Counted from the first letter of the stretch, positions 1-6,455 are shown. The stretch: DNA of 6,710 bases from Candidatus Martarchaeota archaeon (GCA_023485645.1 JAMCZM010000020.1:2702-9411), one strand, 5' to 3'. The notes: generated by a model not told the origin, from the sequence alone. Made by a program: numbers and translations.

Positions 1-118
1 CTCCACCTTAAGCACATTTTTTATGGATACCTATAATACCCTTGGAGTTTTTGCGTATCTGATAATAATCTTTGCGGTTATAATATTCATACTATATACA
101 TACTATAAGGTACATTGA
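1..118 (+). CDS. C-terminal end of an unidentified membrane protein (5' truncated)
   Basis: An open frame enters from the left edge (codons counted from base 2) and runs 38 codons to a TGA at 116-118. The last residues form one strongly hydrophobic stretch (about LGVFAYLIIIFAVIIFILY), followed by a short polar tail ending TYYKVH. This looks like a final transmembrane helix with its end on one face of the membrane. The other two forward frames are closed early. Only 12 bases separate its stop from the pheS start, and both share the same frame, so the gene is probably co-transcribed with pheST. Too little is visible to name a family. It could be the end of a transporter or of a small membrane protein whose start lies outside the window. 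Confidence 0.55.
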   Translation, partial: STLSTFFMDTYNTLGVFAYLIIIFAVIIFILYTYYKVH

Positions 119-119
119 C

Positions 120-123
120 GGTG
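120..123 (+). promoter_or_regulatory. Ribosome binding site GGTG for pheS
   Basis: GGTG lies 7 bases before the TTG at 131. It can pair with the UCACC part of a typical archaeal 16S rRNA tail. The same core precedes the other starts in the window, and this supports the unusual TTG start. It lies just after the upstream TGA, an arrangement that suits translational coupling. Confidence 0.5.
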
Positions 124-130
124 TAATATT

Positions 131-1582
131 TTGTCTGATAAAAATAGGATTTTGGATTTCTTAAAGCATAATGGAGAATCCACACTAGAATCTATTGCAA
201 AAAATTTAGATATTAACATAAATGTTCTAATAGAGCTGCTTAAAAATATGGAAATAGAAAAGCAGGTAAATATAGTCTATACAAATGCGCTTAAGGTGGA
301 GATTACAAAAGAGGGTAAAATTGATATACAAGAAGGATTTCCTGAGGAAAAACTTTTAAATGAAGCAAAAAAATCCAAGCTGCATATATCAAATGTTGAT
401 AGTATAGCTCTTGGCTGGGCGAAGAGAAATGGGTGGGTATCAATAATAGATAACCATATAAAAATAACAGAGAAAGGGGAACAGGTTGAATCTGTTGGAT
501 ATAAACTTAAAGAGGTATTGACAAAATTAAATAAGGAAAATATACCAACTAAGCTTTTATCAGAGTTATCACCCGATATATTAAAGATATTAGAGAGTAG
601 AAATCTCATAGTGATAAAAAATAGCAGAATGCCAGATATTATTTCTATACGCGATAAATCTGATTTTAATGCAAATGAAATAAGTCAGCTTACGCGTTCA
701 ATGATAAAGGAGCGTTCTTGGGAAGGAGCTCAATTTAAACGTTATGATATAAATGCTGGATCCGATATTACATATCCTGCACGTATGCACCCTATGCGAA
801 TTTTTTTAAATAGAATTGCATCCATATGGGTATCTATGGGATTTACAGAGGTTAAAGGTCCAATTATAGAGCCAGCGTTCTGGAATTTTGATACGTTATT
901 TATACCCCAGGACCATCCATCACGCGATACACAGGACACATTCTTTTTATCAAATCCAAAAGATCTTGATATATCAGATATTGAATTGATGTCAAAGTTC
1001 AAAAAAGAGCATAAGCGATATTGGAAGTATGAGATGAGTGAAAAAATATCTAGTATGGGTGTTTTAAGGACGCAGACAACGAGTGTCTCCGCAAGGCAGA
1101 TGCGCATTATAGGTAAATCAAAAGATCATGAATACCCAATAAAGCTCTTTTCAATAGGTAAGGTTTTCAGAAATGAGAGTATAGATTATAAGCATTTAGC
1201 CGAATTTTATCAGCTTGAAGGCCTTGTCGTCGGGCCGAGTTTAAGCCTTGCGCATCTTATATGGATAATAAAAGAATTTGCGTTAAACATAGGTATAGAT
1301 ATAAAAATAAGGCCTTCATCATTTGCATTCGTAGAGCCTGGGCTTGAGGTGTATTTTTATAGCGAGCGCCATAAAACTAATATAGAGCTGTGTGGTGGAG
1401 GCATAATTAGAAAGGAAATTACTAATAGTATGGGAATAAAAAAGCCCGTGTTGGCATGGGGGATGGGGCTTGATCGTGCTATAATGGATGAGCTTAAATT
1501 AGATTCGATAACAGAGTTATATAAAAACCAATTAGGATGGCTTAGAAGTGTGTCAGATATAAATAGTGGTGTTAATGTCTAA
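131..1582 (+). CDS. pheS: Phenylalanyl-tRNA synthetase alpha subunit (archaeal type)
   Basis: The 483-residue protein charges tRNA-Phe with phenylalanine in the cytoplasm as the catalytic half of the alpha2-beta2 enzyme. Residues 1-about 175 form winged-helix-like modules typical of archaeal/eukaryotic alpha subunits, in place of the bacterial coiled coil. The class II core follows. Motif 1 runs from HPMRIF (220) to GFTEVKGP (237-244), followed by PQDHPSRD (259-266). R313-TQTTSVSAR is the conserved RTxTT stretch. Motif 2 is KLFSIGKVFRNE (338-349, key R347), then H355-LAEF. The phenylalanine pocket is FAFVEPGLE (398-406), and motif 3 is GMGLDR (444-449, key R449). The start is TTG: an in-frame stop lies at 116-118, GGTG is correctly placed, and the next Met is about 40 residues in. 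Its last 8 bases overlap pheT. Oddity: the family's usual R/H-P pair after the glycine-rich strand reads R427-K428. Confidence 0.96.
   Translation: MSDKNRILDFLKHNGESTLESIAKNLDININVLIELLKNMEIEKQVNIVYTNALKVEITKEGKIDIQEGFPEEKLLNEAKKSKLHISNVDSIALGWAKRNGWVSIIDNHIKITEKGEQVESVGYKLKEVLTKLNKENIPTKLLSELSPDILKILESRNLIVIKNSRMPDIISIRDKSDFNANEISQLTRSMIKERSWEGAQFKRYDINAGSDITYPARMHPMRIFLNRIASIWVSMGFTEVKGPIIEPAFWNFDTLFIPQDHPSRDTQDTFFLSNPKDLDISDIELMSKFKKEHKRYWKYEMSEKISSMGVLRTQTTSVSARQMRIIGKSKDHEYPIKLFSIGKVFRNESIDYKHLAEFYQLEGLVVGPSLSLAHLIWIIKEFALNIGIDIKIRPSSFAFVEPGLEVYFYSERHKTNIELCGGGIIRKEITNSMGIKKPVLAWGMGLDRAIMDELKLDSITELYKNQLGWLRSVSDINSGVNV
1568..1571 (+). promoter_or_regulatory. Ribosome binding site GGTG for pheT, inside pheS
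   Basis: GGTG lies 3 bases before the ATG at 1575 and inside the last codons of pheS. It favours that ATG over the in-frame GTG at 1566, which has no comparable motif upstream. Confidence 0.4.
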
Positions 1583-3242
1583 TGTATTATTTGATATAAA
1601 GGATTTTGAACGCATGGGCATAGATATAAAAATGTTAGATAGCACGCTAACAGATCTTGGCATGGAACTAGAGTCCATAAAAGATGGTGTGGTTGAAATA
1701 AGTATAACGCCAAATAGACCTGACATGCTAGATTTTGTTGGAATAATACGTGCAATAGAATACATGCACAAAAAGCGCCATCCAAAGGAGAATTATTATA
1801 CTACAAGTTCACAGATAGCAAAAACAATAACGGTATCCGAAAGTGTATCGAATATACGCCCTTATATAAGTGCAATAGTTGCAAAAAATGTAAATTTATC
1901 TGGCAGTGCATTAAAATATTTAATAAATTTCACAGAAAAAATATGTGATACCTACGGCAGAAAGCGAAAAAAGATTGCGATAGGTCTTCATGATCTAAAT
2001 AAAATATCTGGAGATATCACATATGACGCAACGGATAATGGCTTTATGATTCCATTAAACGAGGAAGTAAAAAGAAGCTTTGCAGATATATTAAAAAGTT
2101 CGGATACGGGTATTAAATATGGGGATATAATAAAGAATAAGGAGGGCTTAATACCATATCTATCTGATGAGAAGAATGTTATTGCAATAATACCTATATT
2201 AAATTCAAACAGCACAAAAGTTACCTCATTAACAAAAGATCTTTTTGTGGATATTACCGGAATGTCACAGGATGCAATAGATGCGATAGCAAACATACTC
2301 TCCTGTTCATTTATTGATATGGGAGCTACAATAGAACAATGTAAGATTGTATATAAAAAGTCAAATATTATTGTACCATTATTGAAGATGCGTGATATAA
2401 CAATAAAACGCTTTAGAATAGATGAAACAATAGGTGTAAAATTTGAGACAAGGGAGGCAATATCCTTTATAGAGCGGCTTGGATATAATGGCGCTGTATA
2501 CGGTACATCACTTATTGCAAAAGTACCTCCATATAGAATAGATGTGTTAAATGACCAGGATGTCATAGAGGACATAGCAATAGGTTTTGGTTATGGCAAA
2601 ATAGAGCCGCTAAAAATATTAAGCCCAAAACAGGGATTGTTTAATGATATAACACTATATACAAATAAAGTAGCGATTTTGATGGTAGGTTTGGGCTTTA
2701 TGGAGTGTTCGAATAACTATCTAACATCTGAGAATGCAAATTATGATATGATGAATATAACAAAAATAGAGCGCAGCTCAGTAGTCAGCATCGAATATTC
2801 AAAGAGCCCATCAATAAATATGTTACGTACACATATACTGCCAAATTTACTTCAAAATTTATCAATATCTGCGCACGAGGCTATGCCACAGCGCGTGTTT
2901 GAAATCGGAAGCATATTTATGGCACAGCGCAGAAATTTCAAAGAGAGCCTGCATCTCTCATTTGTAATAGAGCACTCAAAATCAAATTTTTCTGAGATAA
3001 AATCAAATGTGCTGGCAATTTTGAATATGCTTAATATAAAATATGAGTTAAAAACGCTTTCAGATCCAACATTTATAGAGGGCAGATGCGCAGCAATATA
3101 TAGCAGCAATAAATTAATAGGGAAATTTGGTGAGTTGCATCCTAGCGTTCTATCAAGCTTTTCATTAGAGGAACCAGCAGCAGGTGCAGAGATATGTTTA
3201 GTTGAGGATATAAAATATGACTCACAGCATCTAAAGGCTTAG
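1575..3242 (+). CDS. pheT: Phenylalanyl-tRNA synthetase beta subunit (archaeal type)
   Basis: The 555-residue beta subunit pairs with PheS. It carries the editing site that hydrolyses mischarged Tyr-tRNA-Phe and contributes to tRNA binding. It begins with a B1-type domain ending in the hallmark NRPD (47-50). A B3/B4 editing domain follows (about 95-260), with the conserved AIGLHDL stretch near 135-141. A B5 domain starts at VPLLKMRD (267) and contains PPYRID (318-323) and the acidic D329-VIED. A degenerate class II B6/B7 core follows and ends near the C-terminus with GKFGELHPSVL. Length and order match archaeal beta subunits; the bacterial EMAP-like and C-terminal anticodon-binding domains are absent. 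The ATG at 1575 is preferred to an in-frame GTG at 1566 because it starts the domain properly and has GGTG just upstream. It overlaps the pheS end by 8 bases, which implies coupled translation. Confidence 0.95.
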   Translation: MSNVLFDIKDFERMGIDIKMLDSTLTDLGMELESIKDGVVEISITPNRPDMLDFVGIIRAIEYMHKKRHPKENYYTTSSQIAKTITVSESVSNIRPYISAIVAKNVNLSGSALKYLINFTEKICDTYGRKRKKIAIGLHDLNKISGDITYDATDNGFMIPLNEEVKRSFADILKSSDTGIKYGDIIKNKEGLIPYLSDEKNVIAIIPILNSNSTKVTSLTKDLFVDITGMSQDAIDAIANILSCSFIDMGATIEQCKIVYKKSNIIVPLLKMRDITIKRFRIDETIGVKFETREAISFIERLGYNGAVYGTSLIAKVPPYRIDVLNDQDVIEDIAIGFGYGKIEPLKILSPKQGLFNDITLYTNKVAILMVGLGFMECSNNYLTSENANYDMMNITKIERSSVVSIEYSKSPSINMLRTHILPNLLQNLSISAHEAMPQRVFEIGSIFMAQRRNFKESLHLSFVIEHSKSNFSEIKSNVLAILNMLNIKYELKTLSDPTFIEGRCAAIYSSNKLIGKFGELHPSVLSSFSLEEPAAGAEICLVEDIKYDSQHLKA

Positions 3243-3294
3243 ATTGCAAAATTCAATGCAATTAATATATAATTCCGCTATTATATCTTATTTT
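3243..3294 (+). terminator. Probable pheST transcription end
   Basis: Directly after the pheT TAG lies a 6-bp inverted repeat, ATTGCA (3243-3248) and TGCAAT (3257-3262), with an 8-base loop. A pyrimidine/T-rich stretch (TCTTATTTT, 3286-3294) lies about 24 bases further on. Archaeal termination mainly needs T-rich tracts, so this is a reasonable end for the pheST message just before the next promoter. The tract is interrupted and the hairpin is short. Confidence 0.35.
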
Positions 3295-3299
3295 GGGAT

Positions 3300-3309
3300 G
3301 CTTTAAATA
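3300..3309 (+). promoter_or_regulatory. Archaeal TATA-box promoter, GCTTTAAATA
   Basis: TTTAAATA (3302-3309) fits the archaeal TATA box. GGGATGC upstream could serve as the BRE region. Transcription would start near 3330, about ten bases before the ATG at 3342 and just before its GGTG. The identical 10-mer precedes the radical SAM gene on the other strand at nearly the same distance. Confidence 0.6.
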
Positions 3310-3332
3310 TTATGAAAACTCCATAATTATTG

Positions 3333-3336
3333 GGTG
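3333..3336 (+). promoter_or_regulatory. Ribosome binding site GGTG choosing the ATG at 3342
   Basis: GGTG ends 5 bases before the ATG at 3342. A longer reading from TTG at 3330 would put this motif inside the coding region, so the ATG is the better start. Confidence 0.5.
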
Positions 3337-3341
3337 TATAT

Positions 3342-3800
3342 ATGGCTAAACAAATGAGACTAGTAGCTAGCGGTGCATTTGATAAGGTAATATCTAATGA
3401 TGAAATACCCAAAAGACTGGAAGCGGCGTTGGAATACGCAAGAAATCGTAGTATAGAACTTAATAGAAAAATTCAAAGGCAAACTTCATCTGAAAGTACT
3501 ATAATAGACCATTATGCTAAAAGGCATGCTGCGAGCTTTCAACACTTCAAGAAAAATGTTTTATATCCAGGTATTTTTATAATATGTATGTCACTGCCTC
3601 CCGCATTTGCTGATCAGATGTTCGAGTTAAATAAAATATTCAAATCGCATGACATATCCTCACATGAACTTGGTTTAATCGGTATAGCAATAGGTGTAAG
3701 CACAATCGCAAACGGAGCTCTTAATATATACTTTGAAAGGCGTTTACATAAAGAATTAATGGAGCGCCTAAAATATATAAGAAATAATGATAAAAAATAA
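3342..3800 (+). CDS. Unidentified small membrane protein with two transmembrane helices
   Basis: I do not recognise this 152-residue protein. Residues 1-70 are polar and probably helical, with many Arg, Lys and Glu (for example RLEAALEYARNRSIELNRK, 25-43). Two hydrophobic segments follow: about 73-91 (VLYPGIFIICMSLPPAFAD, with a double proline that may kink it) and 110-131 (LGLIGIAIGVSTIANGAL, rich in small residues suited to helix packing). A basic tail, RRLHKELMERLKYIRNNDKK, ends the protein. By the positive-inside rule, both the large N-terminal part and the tail would face the cytoplasm, making a membrane hairpin. There is no signal peptide and only one cysteine (C82). It has its own TATA box, stands as a single gene, and converges on the - strand pair with only 16 bases between stops. 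No function can be assigned. Confidence 0.75.
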   Translation: MAKQMRLVASGAFDKVISNDEIPKRLEAALEYARNRSIELNRKIQRQTSSESTIIDHYAKRHAASFQHFKKNVLYPGIFIICMSLPPAFADQMFELNKIFKSHDISSHELGLIGIAIGVSTIANGALNIYFERRLHKELMERLKYIRNNDKK

Positions 3801-3835
3801 GTATAAGAAGGGGCAATTAATCTTTTTTATTGTTA
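3785..3835. terminator. Shared bidirectional terminator between convergent genes
   Basis: A T6 run at 3823-3828 serves + strand transcripts, and an A6 run at 3792-3797 (T6 on the other strand) serves - strand transcripts. Each lies inside the 3' end of the opposite gene. The arms 3785-3797 and 3823-3835 can pair over 13 positions, two of them G-U, with both stop codons in the loop. The stem is almost all A-T, so the T-runs are the stronger evidence. Confidence 0.45.
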
Positions 3836-4539
3836 AATATCTGTAGTCTCTCAAATATACCCTTCTTTTTTGTTGTGCTCTTTTTTGGCTCCTCTTTTGC
3901 TATAGTATCATTATTATCATTAGGCGCCTTTTGCTCTAAATTTCCATATACCTCTGGGTGCTGCTCCTCATATGTCTTTTGGAAGTTCTTATGATTTTGG
4001 AATTTTTTTATCTTATATTCCTCCATTTTCTTTTCCCATTCAGGCTTCATCTTTTTCCACTGCTCTTTTGTGTACCCATACGGCGGGTGTTCTCGTATAA
4101 CTTTTGGATTGAACGCATAGTTATAAAATTCTTTATGATAATCATAGTCAGACTCTACCATAGCACTCCTGTCTATATGTATTCCCTCCTTTTCTAGGAA
4201 TTTTATCAGTTCCTCAAGGCTCATCTTCTCACGAATATTTTCCGCCGTGCTAGGATTGTATATAACGGTTATTTTTTCGCGTGTATATTCTACAAACGCT
4301 TTTATAACAGGATCTAGTAGCATAAGCCTATACTGCAGCCTTGCCGCATGGGGATGGTCTATCATGTCTTCTTGTTTGACATTGTAGAATTCGACCTTCT
4401 TTATCATTTTATAAGGAAGCCTGTATTTATGACCATTTTCTTCTATATACATTTTTGAATCGTCTATTTTTTGGTCTTTTAATTTCTGCAAGTCCTCTTG
4501 GTATCTGTTAATATTTGCTTGTTCCTCCCTTCGATCCAT
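3817..4539 (-). CDS. Unidentified charged soluble protein downstream of the tetraether synthase gene
   Basis: I cannot name a family for this 240-residue protein. It has no signal peptide, no membrane segment and no cysteine. Residues 1-30 are a charged helix. Residues about 30-123 form an alpha/beta region. Within it, a helix near 67-82, the strand KITVIYNP (89-96) and the helix SLEELIKFLEKEGI (107-120) recall the second half of the ferredoxin-like fold of heavy-metal-associated domains, but the metal-binding CxxC is missing. Residues 150-200 are rich in Trp, Tyr, His and Lys (HPPYGYTKEQWKKM at 151-164), with likely charged helices. The tail from about 200 is Lys/Asn-rich and probably disordered. 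The gene starts 33 bases after the radical SAM gene on the same strand, with GTGAT as its ribosome site and no well-placed promoter, so co-transcription is likely. A role as accessory or electron-transfer adaptor to that enzyme is only inference from position. Confidence 0.8.
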   Translation of the reverse strand: MDRREEQANINRYQEDLQKLKDQKIDDSKMYIEENGHKYRLPYKMIKKVEFYNVKQEDMIDHPHAARLQYRLMLLDPVIKAFVEYTREKITVIYNPSTAENIREKMSLEELIKFLEKEGIHIDRSAMVESDYDYHKEFYNYAFNPKVIREHPPYGYTKEQWKKMKPEWEKKMEEYKIKKFQNHKNFQKTYEEQHPEVYGNLEQKAPNDNNDTIAKEEPKKSTTKKKGIFERLQIFNNKKD

Positions 4540-4543
4540 TTAT

Positions 4544-4548
4544 ATCAC
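4544..4548 (-). promoter_or_regulatory. Ribosome binding site GTGAT for the 240-residue gene
   Basis: Read on the - strand, GTGAT ends 4 bases before the ATG at 4539. It matches the GGTGATC complement of archaeal 16S rRNA tails, which supports this start. Confidence 0.5.
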
Positions 4549-4561
4549 GTTTATAAAATAT

Positions 4562-4585
4562 GGCTATCGCACTTATGCGATAACC
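4562..4585 (-). other. Hairpin enclosing the radical SAM gene's stop codon
   Basis: In the - strand transcript, GGUUAUCGCA pairs with UGCGAUAGCC over 10 bp (one U-G) around the loop UAAG. The UAA of that loop is the stop codon of the tetraether synthase-like gene. A U-rich stretch (AUAUUUUAU) follows the stem, so this could be a partial terminator or processing site that sets the ratio of the two genes. It could also influence translation termination or coupling. The structure is a direct reading of the sequence; the role is open. Confidence 0.6.
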
Positions 4586-6369
4586 TCATTTGCAAAATTC
4601 GCAACAGGTTTGCCTCCATTTACTGGCATTGCAAAATAATCTATCATGCGCCCGTATGTTTTTTTATACGCATCAGTTGATTTAAGTGATTTTATATCGC
4701 GCACATATTTATCAGAGGCGTAACTCCAATTGCTATGGTTCTTCTCCCATTCTGTTGCAGGTATGCTATACTGTCTTTGTATTTTATCTCTATATACTTC
4801 AGGGAAAACATTGAATGTACAGAATGGTAATACCTCTCCATCAGGCTGTGCATAATGTATATCACACTTCTCCACTCTTTTTATATCATATGTGGCTTCA
4901 TCCTGGAAGTGCATCATACCTAAGAACAATGATTTCATTTGGAACTGACCCATAGACTCGAAATTATGCTTTGTTATTATAGACATGAATAATTTTCCAA
5001 AATTCACTGACTTTGGTTGATATTTTTTGTCTATAAACTTTCTGAATCCTACAATAGTCTTGAGTGCTATTAATCTCTTCTCAAGCTTGCTTTTGCCATC
5101 CATCTCGTTTACCGAATTCTGGATATGTTCCATCATCCCCTCAAGATCCAAGAATCTTGCTACTGGTATTACTTTATTATCAGTATCAAGGAAGAGATAT
5201 GTTCCTGCACCACATGCAAAATGTATTGATAGGTCATATTTGAATTCACCAGAGAGTGCCTCTATAAATTTATTTATGCCTCCAATATATGGAACTGATG
5301 CCCAATCCTCCTTTGCAATAGTACCGTTAGTCTGCTCCTCTATTAATTTTATGGCTCCAGGTATTGTTATTCTTTGCTTTTCACGCATGCGTGTAGGCAT
5401 TCTTCCAACTAATGATACTGGTTGGAAGTTGACCGCTCTAACAACGTCTATATTATTTAGTGCAAAGTTTACCATTGCTCCTAGTTCATGTTCATTGATT
5501 GTACGTATAACTGTTGGAACAAGTACAACGCTCATCTTTGCCTTTCTACATGCCTCAAGTGTAAGTGGCGCCTCCCAGTGGTTCTTTGGGTTTGCCCTTG
5601 CACTCACTCCATCAAAACTCATATACAATGTGCTAACACCAGCATGTCTTAGCTTAATTGCAAGGTTATAATCCTCACCTATTGTTATACCTGTAGTGTT
5701 TAGCTGTATTTGGTCAAATCCTGCCTCCTTTGCCATCTCAATAATCTCTACGATTCTTGGGTGCAATGTTGGTTCACCTCCAGTTATCTGTATTGCATTT
5801 GCAGGTATTGGTTTTTGGTTTCTTAGGTTTTTAAATATCTTATTTAGCTCTTCAGTGCTAGGCTCATATATAGCCTCACCATCCTTTGCATAAAAGAAGC
5901 AGTACCAGCAGCTTAAGTGGCATCTGTTTGTAACTACAACGTTTGCGAGTCCTGTGTGTGATTTATGTCTCTCACACATTGCACAATCAAATGGGCAGTT
6001 TGCTCCTTTTGTAGGGGTTATTATATTAGGGTTGTCAAATCCTCTTCCATAATAATTGTACCTACGCATTTTCATATACATATCATAGTCCTCCCAGTAT
6101 TTTTCAATTGTCCATTTGTGTTCTGGGCAGTACTTTCTAATCATAACATACTCATTGTCCTTGTATATTGTGCCTTTTATTATAAGCTTGCACTCAGGAC
6201 ATACGGTCATTGTTTCCTCTATAGTAGGCATGCGTTCTATATCCTCAATTGTTCTATGATAGACAGCAAGATGATCCTCTTTTTGTATTGGTTTTTGTGA
6301 TTGCACCTGTTCTGTAACAGTGCCTTTGTTTAATTCTATTTGTATGTTAGTCTCACTAATATTAGACAT
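4573..6369 (-). CDS. tes: Radical SAM protein, probable tetraether lipid (GDGT) synthase
   Basis: This 598-residue protein resembles the archaeal family typified by MJ0619 (COG1964), shown to join two archaeol tails carbon-to-carbon into membrane-spanning tetraether lipids. Numbering is from the ATG at 6369. A polar N-terminal extension (1-50) precedes a zinc-ribbon-like element, C57-x2-C60 and C81-PEH. There are two CX3CX2C motifs. The first is C125/C129/C132 (auxiliary cluster type). The second is C150/C154/C157 in NRCHLSCWYC, the radical SAM cluster. GGEP (197-200) follows for SAM binding, then NTTG and MSFDG strands of the barrel. C386, C502 and C517 near the C-terminus are likely further cluster ligands. 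I chose the second of two adjacent ATGs because AGGTGA sits at the usual distance from it and the TATA-to-start distance then matches that of the 152-residue gene. It leads a two-gene unit. Some family members act on other substrates, so the exact reaction is inferred. Confidence 0.82.
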   Translation of the reverse strand: MSNISETNIQIELNKGTVTEQVQSQKPIQKEDHLAVYHRTIEDIERMPTIEETMTVCPECKLIIKGTIYKDNEYVMIRKYCPEHKWTIEKYWEDYDMYMKMRRYNYYGRGFDNPNIITPTKGANCPFDCAMCERHKSHTGLANVVVTNRCHLSCWYCFFYAKDGEAIYEPSTEELNKIFKNLRNQKPIPANAIQITGGEPTLHPRIVEIIEMAKEAGFDQIQLNTTGITIGEDYNLAIKLRHAGVSTLYMSFDGVSARANPKNHWEAPLTLEACRKAKMSVVLVPTVIRTINEHELGAMVNFALNNIDVVRAVNFQPVSLVGRMPTRMREKQRITIPGAIKLIEEQTNGTIAKEDWASVPYIGGINKFIEALSGEFKYDLSIHFACGAGTYLFLDTDNKVIPVARFLDLEGMMEHIQNSVNEMDGKSKLEKRLIALKTIVGFRKFIDKKYQPKSVNFGKLFMSIITKHNFESMGQFQMKSLFLGMMHFQDEATYDIKRVEKCDIHYAQPDGEVLPFCTFNVFPEVYRDKIQRQYSIPATEWEKNHSNWSYASDKYVRDIKSLKSTDAYKKTYGRMIDYFAMPVNGGKPVANFANEVIA

Positions 6370-6373
6370 CATT

Positions 6374-6379
6374 TCACCT
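6374..6379 (-). promoter_or_regulatory. Ribosome binding site AGGTGA for the radical SAM gene
   Basis: Read on the - strand, AGGTGA ends 1 base before the ATG at 6372 and 4 bases before the ATG at 6369. The second spacing agrees with the other genes here, so translation more likely begins at 6369. Confidence 0.6.
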
Positions 6380-6400
6380 AGAGAAATGTTAAAAAGAAGC

Positions 6401-6410
6401 TATTTAAAGC
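6401..6410 (-). promoter_or_regulatory. Archaeal TATA-box promoter, GCTTTAAATA, for the radical SAM unit
   Basis: On the - strand, TTTAAATA (6408-6401) fits the archaeal TATA box, with a purine-containing BRE-like GCAAGC partly overlapping upstream. Transcription would start near 6379, giving a leader of about ten bases that holds little more than the ribosome site. It is the same 10-mer as at 3300-3309, and the box-to-ATG distance is 39 bases here against 40 there. Confidence 0.62.
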
Positions 6411-6455
6411 TTGCATATACCTATATGTAGTAGTCTTCAGTTTTTGTAATGTATA

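Noticed and set aside
91..98. TATA-like ACTATATA about 40 bases before the pheS TTG
   Set aside because: The distance fits, but it is a generic AT string inside the end of the upstream coding region and lacks the GCTTTAAATA form. It is kept only as a possible internal promoter.
742..1107. 121-codon - strand frame inside pheS
   Set aside because: It is antisense to the class II motif 1 and the RTxTT region of pheS, with no independent support.
1566..1574. GTG at 1566 as an alternative pheT start
   Set aside because: It adds three residues, has no ribosome motif upstream and would place the GGTG inside the gene.
1988..2575. 195-codon open frame on the - strand inside pheT
   Set aside because: pheT is certain over this stretch from its editing-domain and B5 motifs. 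The antisense frame is a by-product of its codon use and has no ribosome site.
3330..3341. TTG at 3330 as start of the small membrane protein
   Set aside because: It would coincide with the predicted transcription start and include the ribosome site in the coding region. The ATG at 3342 fits better.
4551..4558. TATA-like TTTTATAA on the - strand before the 240-residue gene
   Set aside because: It is only about 16 bases from the ATG, so transcription would begin inside the gene. Co-transcription from the radical SAM promoter is simpler.
5027..5671. 214-codon open frame on the + strand opposite the radical SAM gene
   Set aside because: It lies wholly antisense to a recognised enzyme and has low-complexity Ser/Leu/Ile composition with no motifs or ribosome site.
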